From contig VJWM01000016.1 of assembly GCA_010909165.1 (NCBI GenBank), positions 744,001 to 808,000 of the forward strand: a stretch of DNA of 64,000 nucleotides, in the 5' to 3' direction. Position 1 is the stretch's first letter; each line of letters opens with the position of its first letter. A program made the translations under genes and the position numbers. The stretch is from Anthoceros angustus. Taxonomy: Eukaryota > Streptophyta > Anthocerotopsida > Anthocerotales > Anthocerotaceae. Positions 24,142 to 35,045 of the stretch are shown here, piece after piece. The notes below the pieces were generated by a model, which saw nothing but the letters and a program-made list of their open reading frames with translations, had not been told where the DNA came from and did no database searches.

Positions 24142-24558
24142 TGTCTGGATTGTGAACTGGATCTAAGCTAGGGCACACGAACAAGGTACCGAGTTCAAAC
24201 GCCATCTGGTCATCATATTCGCCTCATCCGATCGCTATAAAGATGAGGCATTTGATTTCGTAATTACTAACCCACTATTCGCTATTATCCCGATATTCGC
24301 TATTTTACGGTTATTAGGCTATCCGTCATTTACCCAGATCTAGAACCACGGCTATTCAAACAGCTTATGACTAGAAATTCAGAATAGGTAGACAATGTAG
24401 GATCCCAGAATCGAATCGGTTTAGGTAGGCAGTAGTTGGGGCAACCTTCTTGGCCATTCCCCCACACTGTATAAAAGGGGAATTGCCCCTGAAGCAAGAC
24501 AGCGAATCTTTGTGCGCTCAAGTAGCCCACCGGACCGTGGAATTTCCGTGTTGTGGCA
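24142..24558 (+). repeat. 5' long terminal repeat
   Basis: 417 bp, TG...CA. It aligns with 30503-30921 along nearly its whole length, except the first ~25 bases, and differs by many one- to few-base insertions/deletions plus some substitutions. It contains a TATA-like box TATAAAAG at 24470-24477, expected to drive the element transcript. Confidence 0.93.
24470..24477 (+). promoter_or_regulatory. LTR TATA box
   Basis: TATAAAAG lies about 80 bases before the end of the 5' LTR. The matching site in the 3' LTR is TATAAAGG at 30835-30842. The position suits initiation of genomic RNA within the LTR. Confidence 0.6.
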
Positions 24559-24560
24559 TT

Positions 24561-24571
24561 TGGTATCGAGC
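24561..24571 (+). other. Primer-binding site (initiator tRNA-Met type)
   Basis: TGGTATCGAGC starts two bases after the 5' LTR. The usual plant site complementary to initiator methionine tRNA is TGGTATCAGAGC; this copy lacks one A. The position and near-identity make the assignment firm despite the deletion. Confidence 0.8.
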
Positions 24572-24581
24572 CGCCCGATCC

Positions 24582-26330
24582 ATGAGTTTTGGATCATTGC
24601 CACAGGAACCCCGGCAACAAAAGCCAGTAGAAATGAGCGATGTCATACCTCTGGCGGTGATGGAGAAGGCGATCTCCAACGGCAGCGATGACAATCTCGA
24701 TTGGGCATTGGGGGTGAGAAGGAGGTGAACGCCGAATACACGGAGTACGAGGCGACACCGCCCAAGGCAGCGTGTCGACTGAAACGCGCTACCCGTGGCA
24801 CCCCAATCACGGAGGAGGGCAGCGCGTGAAGAAGGCGAAGACGCTGTGAACCGGCCGTCCCCAGAACGCGACCGAGAAGGAGAATTCTGCACGGCTGCAA
24901 CGCAAGACGACCGGACGAGAAGGGACGTAGTCAACCAACGGCAAGATTGGGAAAACCGCACCACAAGAGTGGAACGTACATGTGAGGAAATCACCGGTAC
25001 CCTCGCTTCCCAAGATCGGCAGTTGAAAGAGGTAGAGGCCACGATGCACCGCATCGAGACCCAAGTAGGCGAAAGCCAGGCGCGGGTAGAACGCCAACTT
25101 GAAGGTGTGCTGCAAGCGCTGGGCCACACGGAGCAGGACACACCAACCCTGCGGAATCCCACCAGGTGTGACACGTTAGGTACGAAACACCAAGAAACCA
25201 TTTCCTCACACATTTTGAAACCGCCACCCATTTCGGAGATCGGCGGAAGAAATTAGCGGGGCCTCGGCAGTTCTCGGTGAGGCGGACGGACGCGACGGGG
25301 GACCCGAGCGGGGGATGACGAGGAAGCTCTCAAGAAATTGCTGGTTAACCTACAACCAGGCGAGAAGGAGAATCCGGAAATCCAAGCCTTGGTGAGAAGG
25401 CTTCATCTGATGCGATATGAGAACTACGAAGCCCAAAAAGGTAGGTCCTCACCTGAACTTGGATCTATGGAAGACGAGCTAATCCCATTCAAGTCCAGAG
25501 CATTGGACAAGGACTGCAGCGAAAGATCAAAACCACGACTTTCGATGGCTCAAACAAAGAAGCACAACACACCTACGATTGGATCGACAAGATGGACAAG
25601 TACACAGGGTCAGCGACAGGGCGACCTCCGGAGGATCCAATTTTGTGTTATGAGCCTCGAGGGTATGCGATCGTTGGTGGCGGCAGGAGCGTCGGTGGAC
25701 CTCGGATGGCACCACCAATCCTCTCTGGCGGTGTTCCGCCATCCTTTCGACACAATTCCTACCAACAACCACCGGAGAGACTTATATCACAATTCGTAAC
25801 TATCACTCAAAGAACTACGGTCCGAGTCTGCGGCCGGTTCCTGCACTCACCCTCGACATGCCAAGGTTAGATGAAGAAGAAGGTAGAGAAGTTCATCGAC
25901 GGCGAGGAGCTCGGCGGATGTATACGGACTAGTCCTGCTACATTGGTAGGCGCCATGAAGGCGGCTATCAACTACGGACCAACAAGTATAAATACACCCT
26001 CACCCACGGCAAATAGGGGAAGCAAGTTTGCACAAGCCACTGACAAGAAACCCACGTTCAAGATACTGACGGCACAGGAGAAACAGGCATACTACGAGAA
26101 GAAGTTGTGCTTTACCTGTGCCTCACCAGATCATGCCTCCAAGACCTGCCCCCATCGAAAAGATTTCTTTGCTTGGCTCAAAGAGACAGGGCAGGCCCCT
26201 CGGACTCCGGGCGGCCCACCTGCCAAGCACAATCATGCTATCCGGACCGAGGAAGAGCTCGAACTCCATGACGACACAACCCCAGCCTTCGCGGCGGCAG
26301 TCCGTATACACCAGGAAGGACATACCGCGA
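24582..26330 (+). pseudogene. Retrotransposon gag, frame-broken
   Basis: Gag is spread over several frames. A charged, coiled-coil-like N-terminal part (24795-25256, with RVERTCEEITGT and RIETQVGESQARVERQ) is followed by a less clear middle. The C-terminal part starts at 25871 and carries the zinc knuckle CFTCASPDHASKTC (CX2CX4HX4C) near 26105-26150. Several frameshifts separate the parts. The knuckle is intact and runs in frame into the protease region. Confidence 0.8.
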
Positions 26331-27003
26331 TGCATCTCGACCACGTGCCTGTAAAACTCCTGGTAGGTCTGTCGGATATGAAAGCCACAGCGCTACTCGA
26401 TTCAGGAGCTAGCCACAATTACATCGCCCGGTCGGCAGCAGGAAGAGCCGGACTAGAAATACATGACACCGGTCACTATTCAACGGTGGTTACGGCACTC
26501 AACGAACGAGACACCAGCAAGGAAGAATGGACAGAGGTGGTCCTTACCTTCCGGGTATGAGGAGAAGCTTCGTTTCCGTCATGCCCAACCTCCGCCACGA
26601 CATTATCCTCGGAAACCGTGGATGGCAGCCCACTCACCACCGAAGTGGGTGGGCCACCAACGAGGTGGTCTTGACGACAAACTCCCAACAACTTGTTATG
26701 CAAGGAGAGCCACCTCCCGACAAACACTTGTATGCGGTTTGACTTTGAATAAAGCCACCGAGGGCATTTCCTATACATAGCACGGCTAAAACGAGTGTTA
26801 CCACTAGAGGGCACCGAGTCCCGGGCATAAAGCGGAAGGAGCAGAAGCTCATTCGAACCTATGAGGAAGCGCTACATGATTTCCGTGACGCTTTTGCAGA
26901 GCCCATGTAACTCCCCGACGGCTGACCACCGGATCGAACTCCTACAGGCATAAACCGTTAGCATTCCTCCCTCTGAACCTCACCAGTGAGCGAGGAGATC
27001 AAG
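26190..27003 (+). repeat. Internal tandem duplication, copy 1
   Basis: This segment, spanning the protease and the protease-RT linker, is repeated immediately downstream at 27004-27810. Shared landmarks include AAGCACAATCATGCTATCCG (26225 and 27039) and ACCAGTGAGCGAGGAGATCAAG at both ends (to 27003 and to 27810). Differences between copies are dominated by small indels. Confidence 0.9.
26330..26560 (+). pseudogene. Retroelement protease, copy 1
   Basis: Continuous with the gag frame, the segment contains VKLLVGLSDMKATALLDSGA with the DSGA active-site motif of Ty3 proteases and SHNYIARS behind it. The frame stops at 26558-26560. A second copy lies at about 27130-27363 because of the internal duplication. 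Confidence 0.8.
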
Positions 27004-27810
27004 AGGCAGGCGGGCCCTCGGACTCGGCGCCCACCGCCAAGCACAATCATGCTATCCGGGGCCAGGAAGAGCTCGAACTCCATGACGACAACCCCCCGCG
27101 GCGGCGGTCAAGTATACACGGGAAGGACATACGCGATGCATCTCGACCACGTGCCTGTAAAACTCCTGGTAGGTCTGTCGGATATGAAAGCCACGGCGCT
27201 ACTCGATTCAGGAGCTAGCCACAATTACATCGCCCGGTCGGCAGCAGGAAGAGCCGGACTAGAAATACATGACACCGGTCACTATTCAAGCGGTGGTTAC
27301 GGCACTCAGCAGGCGAGACACGGCAAGGAAGAATGGGCGGTGGTCCTTACCTTCCGGGTATGAGGAGAAGCTTCGTTTCAGTCATGCCCAACCTCCGCCA
27401 CGACATTATCCTCGGAAACCGTGGATGGCAGCCCACTCGACCACAGTGGGTGGGCCACCAGAGGTGGTCTTGACGACAAACTCCCAACAACTTGTTATGC
27501 AAGGAGAGCCACCTCCCGACAAACACTTGTATGCGGTTTGTTTGAATAAAGCCACGAGGCATTTCCTATACATAGCACGGCTAAAGCAGTGTTACCACTA
27601 GAGGGCACCGAGTCCCGGGCATAAAGCGGAAGGAGCAGAAGCTCGATTCGAACCTATGAGGAAACTGCTACATGATTTCCGTGACGTTTTTGCAGAGCCC
27701 ACAGAACTCCCCCCCAGACGGGCTGTTGACCACCGGATCGAACTCCTACCTAGGCATAAACCGGTTAGCATTCCTCCCTCTGAACCTCACCAGTGAGCGA
27801 GGAGATCAAG
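27004..27810 (+). repeat. Internal tandem duplication, copy 2
   Basis: Second copy of the 26190-27003 segment, 807 bp. It includes a second protease-like DSGA motif (about 27205) and leads directly into the reverse transcriptase. The junction between copies falls after GAGGAGATCAAG at 27003. Confidence 0.9.
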
Positions 27811-27899
27811 GCGGTGGATGACCTCCGCAGAGGGGTTTGTCAAACGCGTCTCTGCTCGTGCACCAGCCCTACCAGAGCTAAGCCCCGACGGCACCGCGC

Positions 27900-28980
27900 C
27901 CGCATCGACACGGCCTTGAATAAAGCAACAGTGAGGAATGTTTACCAAATGCCACGGATCGACGAAATCCTGGACTTGCTGCATGGAGCCACTCTCTTCA
28001 CGAAGATAGACCTCCGTTCCGGTTTCCACCAGATCCGAATTCATGAAGGGGATGAGTACAAGACCGCTTTTCGTACCCGACATGGACATTTCGAGTTTGT
28101 AGTCATGCCCTTCGGACTCACCAACGCCCCCGCCACTTTTCAATGTCTGATGCAGGAGATATTGCGGCCGTTGCTCGGGCGGGGAGTCGAAGTATTCCTC
28201 GACGACATATTGATCTATTCCCCTGATGCAGAGACGCATTACTGGTTAGTGGAACAGGTCGCATCGATTTTGCGACACCACAAACTGCTGGCAAAGAAAA
28301 GCAAATGCGTCTTTATGCAGACTGAGTGCGAATACCTGGGGCATGTCATCAGTGCCAAAGGGATCCAGGTCGACACTCGAAAAATCAAAGCTATCCAGGA
28401 GTGGCCAGTTCCCCAGGACCTCCTGCAACTCCGAGGGTTCCTCGGCATGGCAGGTTTTTACAGGCGTTTTATACGGGACTTCAGCAAGATAGCCGTCCCG
28501 CTTACCAACGCACTTCGCCAACCCACAGGGAAAACCCTCCTGTTCGACACAACGCTCCAAGCCTTCGACAACATGAAGGCCTCGCTCAGCACCGCACCTA
28601 TACTGGCTATGGCGGATCCCACGGCACCTTATACAGTGCATACAGACGCCTCCGACACAGCCCTCGGAGCAGTTCTGTCACAACACGGACGGCCCGTAGC
28701 CTTCGAGTCCAAAAAGCTCCAAGGCGCCCGGCTTAACTACCGTCCACGACAGTGAGATGCCGGCGTGGTCCATGCCCTCCGTGCTGGCGCCACTACCTAT
28801 TGGGGACGAAGTTTACATTTCACCGACCACCATTCATTACAGTTCTTCTTTTCATGCCTCACCTCAACACCGGGCAAAAGCGTTGGGCGGAGTACCTGCA
28901 GATTTCAACTCGACATCAAGTATGTCTCGGGAAGTCGAGCGTTGTGGCCGACGCCTCACCGCCGTGCTTGCGCCTCATGA
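27900..28980 (+). pseudogene. Retroelement reverse transcriptase / RNase H
   Basis: An open segment to 28755 contains the Ty3 RT core: LFTKIDLRSGFHQIRI, FEFVVMPFGLTNAPATFQ, the catalytic EVFLDDILIYS (FLDD), EYLGHVIS, and FLGMAGFYRRFIRDFS. RNase H follows with VHTDASDTALGAVLSQ. A stop at 28753-28755 and a frameshift interrupt RNase H, whose remainder (TDHHSLQFF, LDIKYVSGS) continues in other frames to about 28960. The N-terminal fingers are damaged by the upstream indels. Confidence 0.92.
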
Positions 28981-29049
28981 TCACACACGGACACCATCGA
29001 CAGTCCGCGACGCAATACCTCATGACCCTCACATAACAACTATACAAGA

Positions 29050-29960
29050 CCTCATGAGATGCTCGGGGGTATTCCCACGGCACTCACCCAACAAGATACT
29101 TTACGCGACGCTTGCATCTACAGGAAGGGCAGATCGGTCATTCCACATCACTGCAACCTCAAGCGGGCTATCCTCCATGACCTTCATGACTCACCGGCCG
29201 GACACCTTGGTATAGACAAGACCTATGCTCGAGTAAGAGAGCATTTCTCGGTATGGTCTCCGGACGGATTGCATCGACCGGGTCCGATCTCGCACCTCCG
29301 CCAACAAAACCGGATCACCAGAAAACTCCAGCTGCTACAACCCCTGCAGATACCGGATGGCGATTTCGCTCAATCTCCATGGACTTTATCACACACTTAC
29401 CGACACGAACAAAGCCGCGATTCCGTCTGGTGGTGATGGACCGTTTCTCGAGCGTGCCGCCGTCCCGGTCACGATCCACCATCACGGCTCGGTTGGCGAC
29501 CTTATTCTACGCGAGATCTTCCGCCCATGGCTGCCCGAGAGCATCGTCTCGACGGGGCGCCAAATTCACCTCCGGTTTTGGCGGACCTTCACCGAAACCC
29601 TCGGTATGGCACAACACCTATCTTCTACCCGCCATCCTAATCGATGGCGACGGAGAAATGTAACCAAGTGTTAGAAGATATGCTCCGCCACTTCACACAT
29701 GACAAGCAGGGTAGGTGGGAAGAGATGCTGCCCTTGTTGGAATATGCTTACAACACCTCCCGACACGCCGCTACTGGTGTCAGCCCTTTTAAGCTGCTCT
29801 ATGGCGAAAACCCGCCGCCTCCGGGTCTCTGGCCGTCCAGCCAAGAACGGTGGAGCAGCGCTGCCGAACTGGCTGAAGATATATGGCAGGAGATCAAGGT
29901 AGCCAAACAGAAGCTCCTGGCTGCTCAAGACCGGTACCGGAAAGCCGAGAACAAGCATCG
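29050..29960 (+). pseudogene. Retroelement integrase, frame-broken
   Basis: The HHCC zinc-binding part is partly readable (HHCNLKRAILHDLHDSPAGH at 29144-29203). The catalytic core is split over frames (SISMDFITHLPTRTK near 29375-29420), and DMLRHFTHDKQGRWEEMLP with LLEYAYNTSRHAATGVSPF is well preserved at 29680-29795. The segment continues into the SYAVGQEVWLRLKP region of the integrase C-terminus. Frameshifts at several points make it inactive. Confidence 0.85.
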
Positions 29961-30319
29961 TCGGGAAGTCTCATATGCAGTGGGCCAGGAAGTCTGGCTC
30001 CGCCTCAAACCGCACCGCTATCCCACCCTGATCCAGCAGAAAGACAAGCTTGCCTATCGTTATGCCGGACCGTTCCGCATCACGAAACAGGTAAATGCGG
30101 TGGCTTACCAGTTGGCGCTGCCGGCGGGATGGAAGCTCTGCCGCACTTTCCATGTCTCCATGCTCAAACCCGTGGTTTCCCGCCGACAGGACCTCCTTCC
30201 CGATTCCCCTCACCAGGTCCCTGTTTCTGATGCCCAGCCGACACTCCATGTCCCCACACCCTCTTTTCCCACTCCTCCGTCCACCATCCCACCAGCATCC
30301 AGCCCTAACGTCCCAGACC

Positions 30320-30450
30320 GGATCCTACAGCGCCGGGAACGCAAACTTCGCAACCGGACTGTCGTGGATTTTCTGGTCGGATGGACGGACGAGACAGATG
30401 ACTCCGCTACCTGGGAGCCTGCCTCTTTTGTCTCCGATTCCCCAAACTCC
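30320..30450 (+). pseudogene. Chromodomain-like C-terminus of integrase
   Basis: In the same frame as the integrase C-terminus, DRILQRRERKLRNRTVVDFL is followed by VGWTDETDDSATWEPASF, matching the chromodomain pattern (LVKWKG....TWEP). This places the element among the chromoviruses, where the domain guides integration to particular chromatin. The N-terminal strand of the domain is short, so binding ability is uncertain. Confidence 0.75.
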
Positions 30451-30489
30451 ACGCTCTCATCACCGGCCAGGAGGACCCGGCCCTCTCTT

Positions 30490-30502
30490 AAGGGGGGGAG
30501 AA
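30490..30502 (+). other. Polypurine tract
   Basis: AAGGGGGGGAGAA ends directly at the 3' LTR start (TGTCACAAC at 30503). It serves as plus-strand primer in reverse transcription. Confidence 0.85.
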
Positions 30503-30921
30503 TGTCACAACAAAGGATGCGGCCGATCCTAAGCTAGGCACACGAACAAGGTACCGAGTTCAAACGCCATCCGGGTCATCATTATTCGCCTCATCCGATC
30601 GCTATAAAGATGAGGCATTTGATTTCGTGAATTACTAACCCACTATTCGCTATTATCCCGATATTCGCTATTTCGGTTATTAGGCTATCCGTCATTTACG
30701 TATCTAGAACCACGGCTATTCAAACAGCTTATGACTAGAAATTGTAATAGGTAGACAATGTAGGATCCCGTGAATCGAATCGGTTTTAGGTAGACGAGTA
30801 GTTGGGGCAACCTTCTTGGCCATTCCCCACACTGTATAAAGGGGAATTGCCTCAAGCAAGACAAATAATCTTTTGTGCGCTCAGTAGCCTGACTGTATGT
30901 CACAGAATTTCGGTTGTGGCA
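30503..30921 (+). repeat. 3' long terminal repeat
   Basis: 419 bp, starting TGTCACAAC and ending TTGTGGCA, with a TATA box at 30835. Followed by the ATCTT target duplication at 30922-30926. Aligns with the 5' LTR, with scattered small indels. Confidence 0.93.
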
Positions 30922-31109
30922 ATCTTATTATTTTATATTTTATTTATACAATATACTAAAATGATCAAATGATTAATAACATGATTAACTAATTACATGG
31001 GGGCCTTATTTAACATAACCCTTTTACAACATATATTTAGAGTGACTACGTGATTTTACAACATATGTTTTTATAAGATATATTATTGTAAAATGTATCA
31101 GGCTATCCA

Positions 31110-31286
31110 TTTGCACATTACCAAAACCTCCTCTAAGCACTTAACTATGTATGTACACACCAACTTAATTAGTCTCTCTCATTTACTAGGCAGCCAATTT
31201 GCACATTACCAAAACCTCCTCTAAGCACTTAACTATGTATGTACACACCAACTTAATTAGTCTCTCTCATTTACTAGGCAGCCAAC
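31110..31286 (+). repeat. 88-bp perfect tandem duplication
   Basis: The stretch starting GCACATTACCAAAACC at 31113 is repeated starting at 31201, with no difference over more than 80 bases. The identity indicates a recent event, or an assembly artefact. Confidence 0.92.
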
Positions 31287-32739
31287 TGTACACTTATCTT
31301 TTCTTTTGCTTCCTGCCATTTTGAGGGCAAGTGCCATCCAATTGCTATCTCCTTAGCCACAATGTCCTTCTACCTCCTTTTGTCACATTATTCTTCATGG
31401 CTACATCTTTTGTCAAATTTTCATAATTAGTAGATTTCCCCTTGGTAGAAAAGCAACATGAGTATAATAAGAATGAGAAAGTAGTAAGTAGGACATTGTA
31501 TATGTTACAGTTGTACAATGTGAAAGGGCATTGTTCACGCCCTCTAGACGATGTCACTCTAAGATGAAATTGCAGGTGCGAAATACTCGGGAAACATATA
31601 GCTGGAACTAACCAAGTCGGTCACCCGACGATAACGTCTGAACGATGTCCTCATAATTGCGTCCTAGATAGTGCGACAAAGAGAGAAAGTGAGGATAGCT
31701 TAAGGAGAAGCCAACCTTGTTTGTGCGCGATATTGTGTGGTGTGAATTAGACACAATTCCGGCTCAAGTGCCTTCCCCTGAGAGAGCATCTCAAAAATTA
31801 TAATGACAAAAGAATTTAATATGCACCTTGTGTGATAATGCACCTTGCATGGTGCCCTTTGTTGGGTTTTTGCCCCTTTGTTTTTGGGGTGGATGGGTTT
31901 TTCCATCTCTTTTTTATAATAAAGTCTTCTTTTGCCTTGTGTGATAATCGTCCTACTTTTGCCTTGTGTGATAATCGTCCTACATAAGTTAACTCCACAA
32001 GCGCTTAAGAAGCCTCTTGTCGATTAGTTGCCTCTACCTCCACCGCGTGAAAAAATTCTTGATTGGAAGAAGAACAACATGACAAGGAGAACTCGTCGCC
32101 CAAAGCTCGACAACTGTCCTGAAACATCGGGAGAAAAGTCAGAAGATTGGAAGAAGTGGATGGTCAAAGCCCTCTATCAAGTGGTTTTAGAAGATTTGAG
32201 AGTTCTTGGAAGAAGCCAAAGAAAAATATGGAGGCCACATCTCGTAACGACGAAGATGCGAAAGATGGTAACTAAGAAGAATTAATTAGCTAATTACTAT
32301 GACACATAATCATGTGCAATAGACACTTCGAATTTGCCTGAGTGTGTAAGGTTTCTGTTAGACAAAGGTAAGGTATTTCTTCCTATTCTCATTGGCTTTG
32401 CAATTCATAAATAATATCAATAAATAGATATAAAATAAATTGTGCAAAATTTTTAATTTTAATTTATAAGTCACATTTCCGATGCACTTAATACCCTTGT
32501 TCCCATTGTCTCGGAGGTAGATGGGATTTCCCATCTCTTTTTCTTTATGAAATCTCCACTTTCCTTCACAACTACCATAACATCCTTGTACTTTGCAGAG
32601 AAAAGGAGAAAGGATTTATCAGTGCCTATAAAGTGGAGGATTGAAGAAGAAGAAGAAAAACGATTTTATTTAAGTGCACTAAGGACTAGAAAGTGTAAGA
32701 TTGAAGAAGAAGAACAAGAAGAATTTTATTGAAGTCCAC

Positions 32740-32895
32740 TAAGGACGGATTTCCGTGGGACTTGGTACTTAACCATGATATGTCTAAACTACTTGCACCA
32801 AGGGCATCCATTCCCTTTAGGCATCCCATCTAAGTACCGATCCAAGGGTAGGATGCTTAATAACGACGTTCTTATAAATGTGTGTCATATGAGTT
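32740..32895 (+). repeat. Dispersed repeat, copy B
   Basis: Homologous to 18050-18205 in the same orientation, block by block. It begins GGGACTTGGTACTT and ends GTTCTTATAAATGTGTGTCAT. No coding content. Confidence 0.55.
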
Positions 32896-33281
32896 TAAAT
32901 ACGTCCGAACACGTATCCTTCCTCCGTTAATTCGTGCCTTGAGATGCGGTGAAGGGAAAATGCATCTAGTGTTCAACGTGGCCCATCCTCGGCCTGGTAG
33001 CTGACAGATGTGAACCGGAACCTTGCATGTACGAGGAAAAATCGCCCGATCTTTAAAGAGGAGCTTGAGGGGACGAAGCTTACGGACTGACTGAGGTCCA
33101 GGCCAATGCGAGTTTGTGGCTGGAGTATGCAGCTTGGTTGGCTCACCATGTCGAAGATCTTGTCGTGTGCAATTGAGCTGCAATGCTGCGACCATGCATT
33201 GCATCTGGATGACTGCGCTTCGGGCCTCTAGATAGGACACGGAGGTTTGTGGGTAGCGGGAGAAGAGCTAGCAGAGCAGAA

Positions 33282-35045
33282 ATGGCTTTGCGGGTGCACC
33301 TGCTTCTTCCTTCCTGTGCAGGACGGCGTCGCTCCTTGGGTTCTGCGGGCGCCCTGGGGGTGGATTCGGGGTGGATGTGCACTAGCTCGAAGGTGCGGTT
33401 TCGTAAGGGGTGCGGGGCTTGTGAGAGTGTGAGCCAGAAGATGGTCGCGGGGTTAGCTTGTTGCAGTAAATGATTAATATGAGGTCTGCCATGTGATCTT
33501 AGCCAGGTTCTGTTGAGACGGACGTGGCGGTCGCACACGGTCAGTGCAGGGCTGTCGTTCCCGAACTTACAAGCAGATGACTTCAGGCATCCTCTGGATA
33601 GGCAGGTTGGTTCTGTATGTTGAGCTCAAGGACGATTGCATTGGCCAGGTCACATGTGCTGAACGTGGTTGTCCCTTTGCAGAACACTGCTCTTTTACGT
33701 GCAATTCCTGGGGTTAAAGATGTTGGGAAGCTTTTGCTAGGTATGGTCCAGGGCTGAATTGCTGGACAGTGTTTGATTCTCTTCAGGAGTGGCATGATCA
33801 CTGGGCCAGCCTGTATGTGGCTTTGTGACAGCTGGTGTGTGATGTCTCGTGTAGGCCCGGTGGCGGAGCAGGTCATGCTCATGGAAAATATTGGCAAGTC
33901 TGTGCTAGTCAGCGAGGATCAGGTGTACCACTGCCCTACGTAGTCTTCTCTCTTGTGGATCGCTGCGAAGACGAGTGCTAACATTCTCCCTTGGAGTTTT
34001 TCACAGCTGTCCGAGCTGCACTACCTCATGGTAGAGGCTGCTAACATACTGAATCTGGAGGCCCCAGACCTCTACGTGCGCCAAAACCCCAACCCTAATG
34101 CCTACACACTGGCCATATCTGGACGGAGACCATTCGTGGTAGTACACACCAGCCTTGTGGAGCTTCTGGATAAGAGAGAACTGCAGGTGTGATGTTCCTT
34201 CTCCTAACGCGCAAACACTTTCTCGAAGTGTCTGTATTGGAACCTCTTGAAGCATGATACTTCCCCTTGATGCAGGCAGTCTTGGCGCATGAGCTGGGGC
34301 ATTTGAAGTGCGACCATGGCATTTGGCTAACTTTCGCAAATATCATTGCACTGGGTGCATACTCCCTGCCAGGTGCGTGCCGCCTATTCCCTTTGCTACA
34401 ATCCACCTTTGTCTCAGGTTCCATAACATACGTGGTTGTTCACCTTGTCAGGGCTTGGTGGTGTAATTGCCCGTAATTTGGAAGACCAAATTATGAGATG
34501 GCTAAGGGCAGCCGAACTCACTTGTGACAGGGCAGCTCTCCTGGTAGCTCAGGATCCCAAGGTATACATACCATCCTCTTGTCGCTTTCAGAACAACTTT
34601 TCATGTCTGCACAACTGAGGCTAAGCCTCACTTCGCCTGGGCAGGTTGTTGTGTCGGTGCTTATGAAGCTTGCGGGCGGGTGCCCATCTCTTGCGGACCA
34701 ATTGAACGTGGACGCCTTTTTAAAACAGGCCCGGTCTTACGATGACGCATCCAAGAGTCCTCTAGGATGGTACCTCAGGTGTGACCACTGCCCTGCGCAT
34801 CCTGGTTGATAATTCCACTACATATTAATCCACCTCAGACCCGCTAACTTGCCGTGCTTATGCAAATACGCAGGAACGCGCAGACAGAGCAGCTGTCCCA
34901 CCCATTGCCTGTCCTTCGAGCACGAGAGATCGATCAGTGGGCTCAGAGCGCCGACTACAAGGCACTGTTAGCAAAGGCCTCGAGATCTGTGTCGAAGGTC
35001 TCGTCAAGTGGAAGTGCTTTCGTACCTGCCGTCTCTCCTAGATGA
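33282..35045 (+). CDS. PGM48: Plastoglobule-type M48 metallopeptidase, complete nine-exon gene
   Basis: Exons 33282-33420, 33550-33605, 33683-33740, 33855-33922, 34007-34186, 34276-34372, 34452-34561, 34645-34778 and 34874-35045 join in phase to 337 residues. The Ser/Arg-rich N-terminus (from MALRVHLLLPS) fits a chloroplast transit peptide. Then come ADDFRHPLD, NTALLRAIPGVKDVGKLL, VRQNPNPNAYTLAISG, and the zinc site AVLAHELGHLKCDHG (HExxH at 34288-34302), with AAELTCDRAALLVAQDP supplying the downstream acidic ligand. It ends LSHPLPVLRAREIDQW. The order and spacing match Arabidopsis At3g27110, PGM48, a plastoglobule peptidase linked to leaf senescence. Family membership is secure; localisation is inferred. 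All catalytic residues are present. The start was chosen as the first ATG giving a transit-like N-terminus and a donor in phase with exon 2. Confidence 0.93.

Larger units (their letters stand above)
24142..30921 (+). mobile_element. Ty3/gypsy LTR retrotransposon, chromovirus type, full length but defective
   Basis: A complete structure is visible: 5' LTR 24142-24558, primer-binding site from 24561, gag with zinc knuckle, protease, reverse transcriptase/RNase H, integrase, a chromodomain-like end, a polypurine tract at 30490-30502 and a 3' LTR 30503-30921. Both LTRs begin TG and end TGTGGCA. The five bases before the element (ATCTT, 24137-24141) equal the five after it (30922-30926), a target-site duplication. 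The protease-RT-integrase order defines Ty3/gypsy. All coding parts carry stops and frameshifts, and a 0.8-kb segment is duplicated, so this copy is not autonomous. Confidence 0.95.
30927..33240. other. AT-rich repeat block downstream of the LTR element
   Basis: No gene is seen. It holds TTTTACAACATAT words (31020-31090), an 88-bp tandem duplication, two copies of a GATGGG...CCATCTCT palindrome-like motif (31890 and 32517) and dispersed-repeat copy B (32740-32895). Small lysine/glutamate-rich open frames (32028-32285, 32547-32732) come from GAAGAA-rich sequence and carry no domain. Confidence 0.5.
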
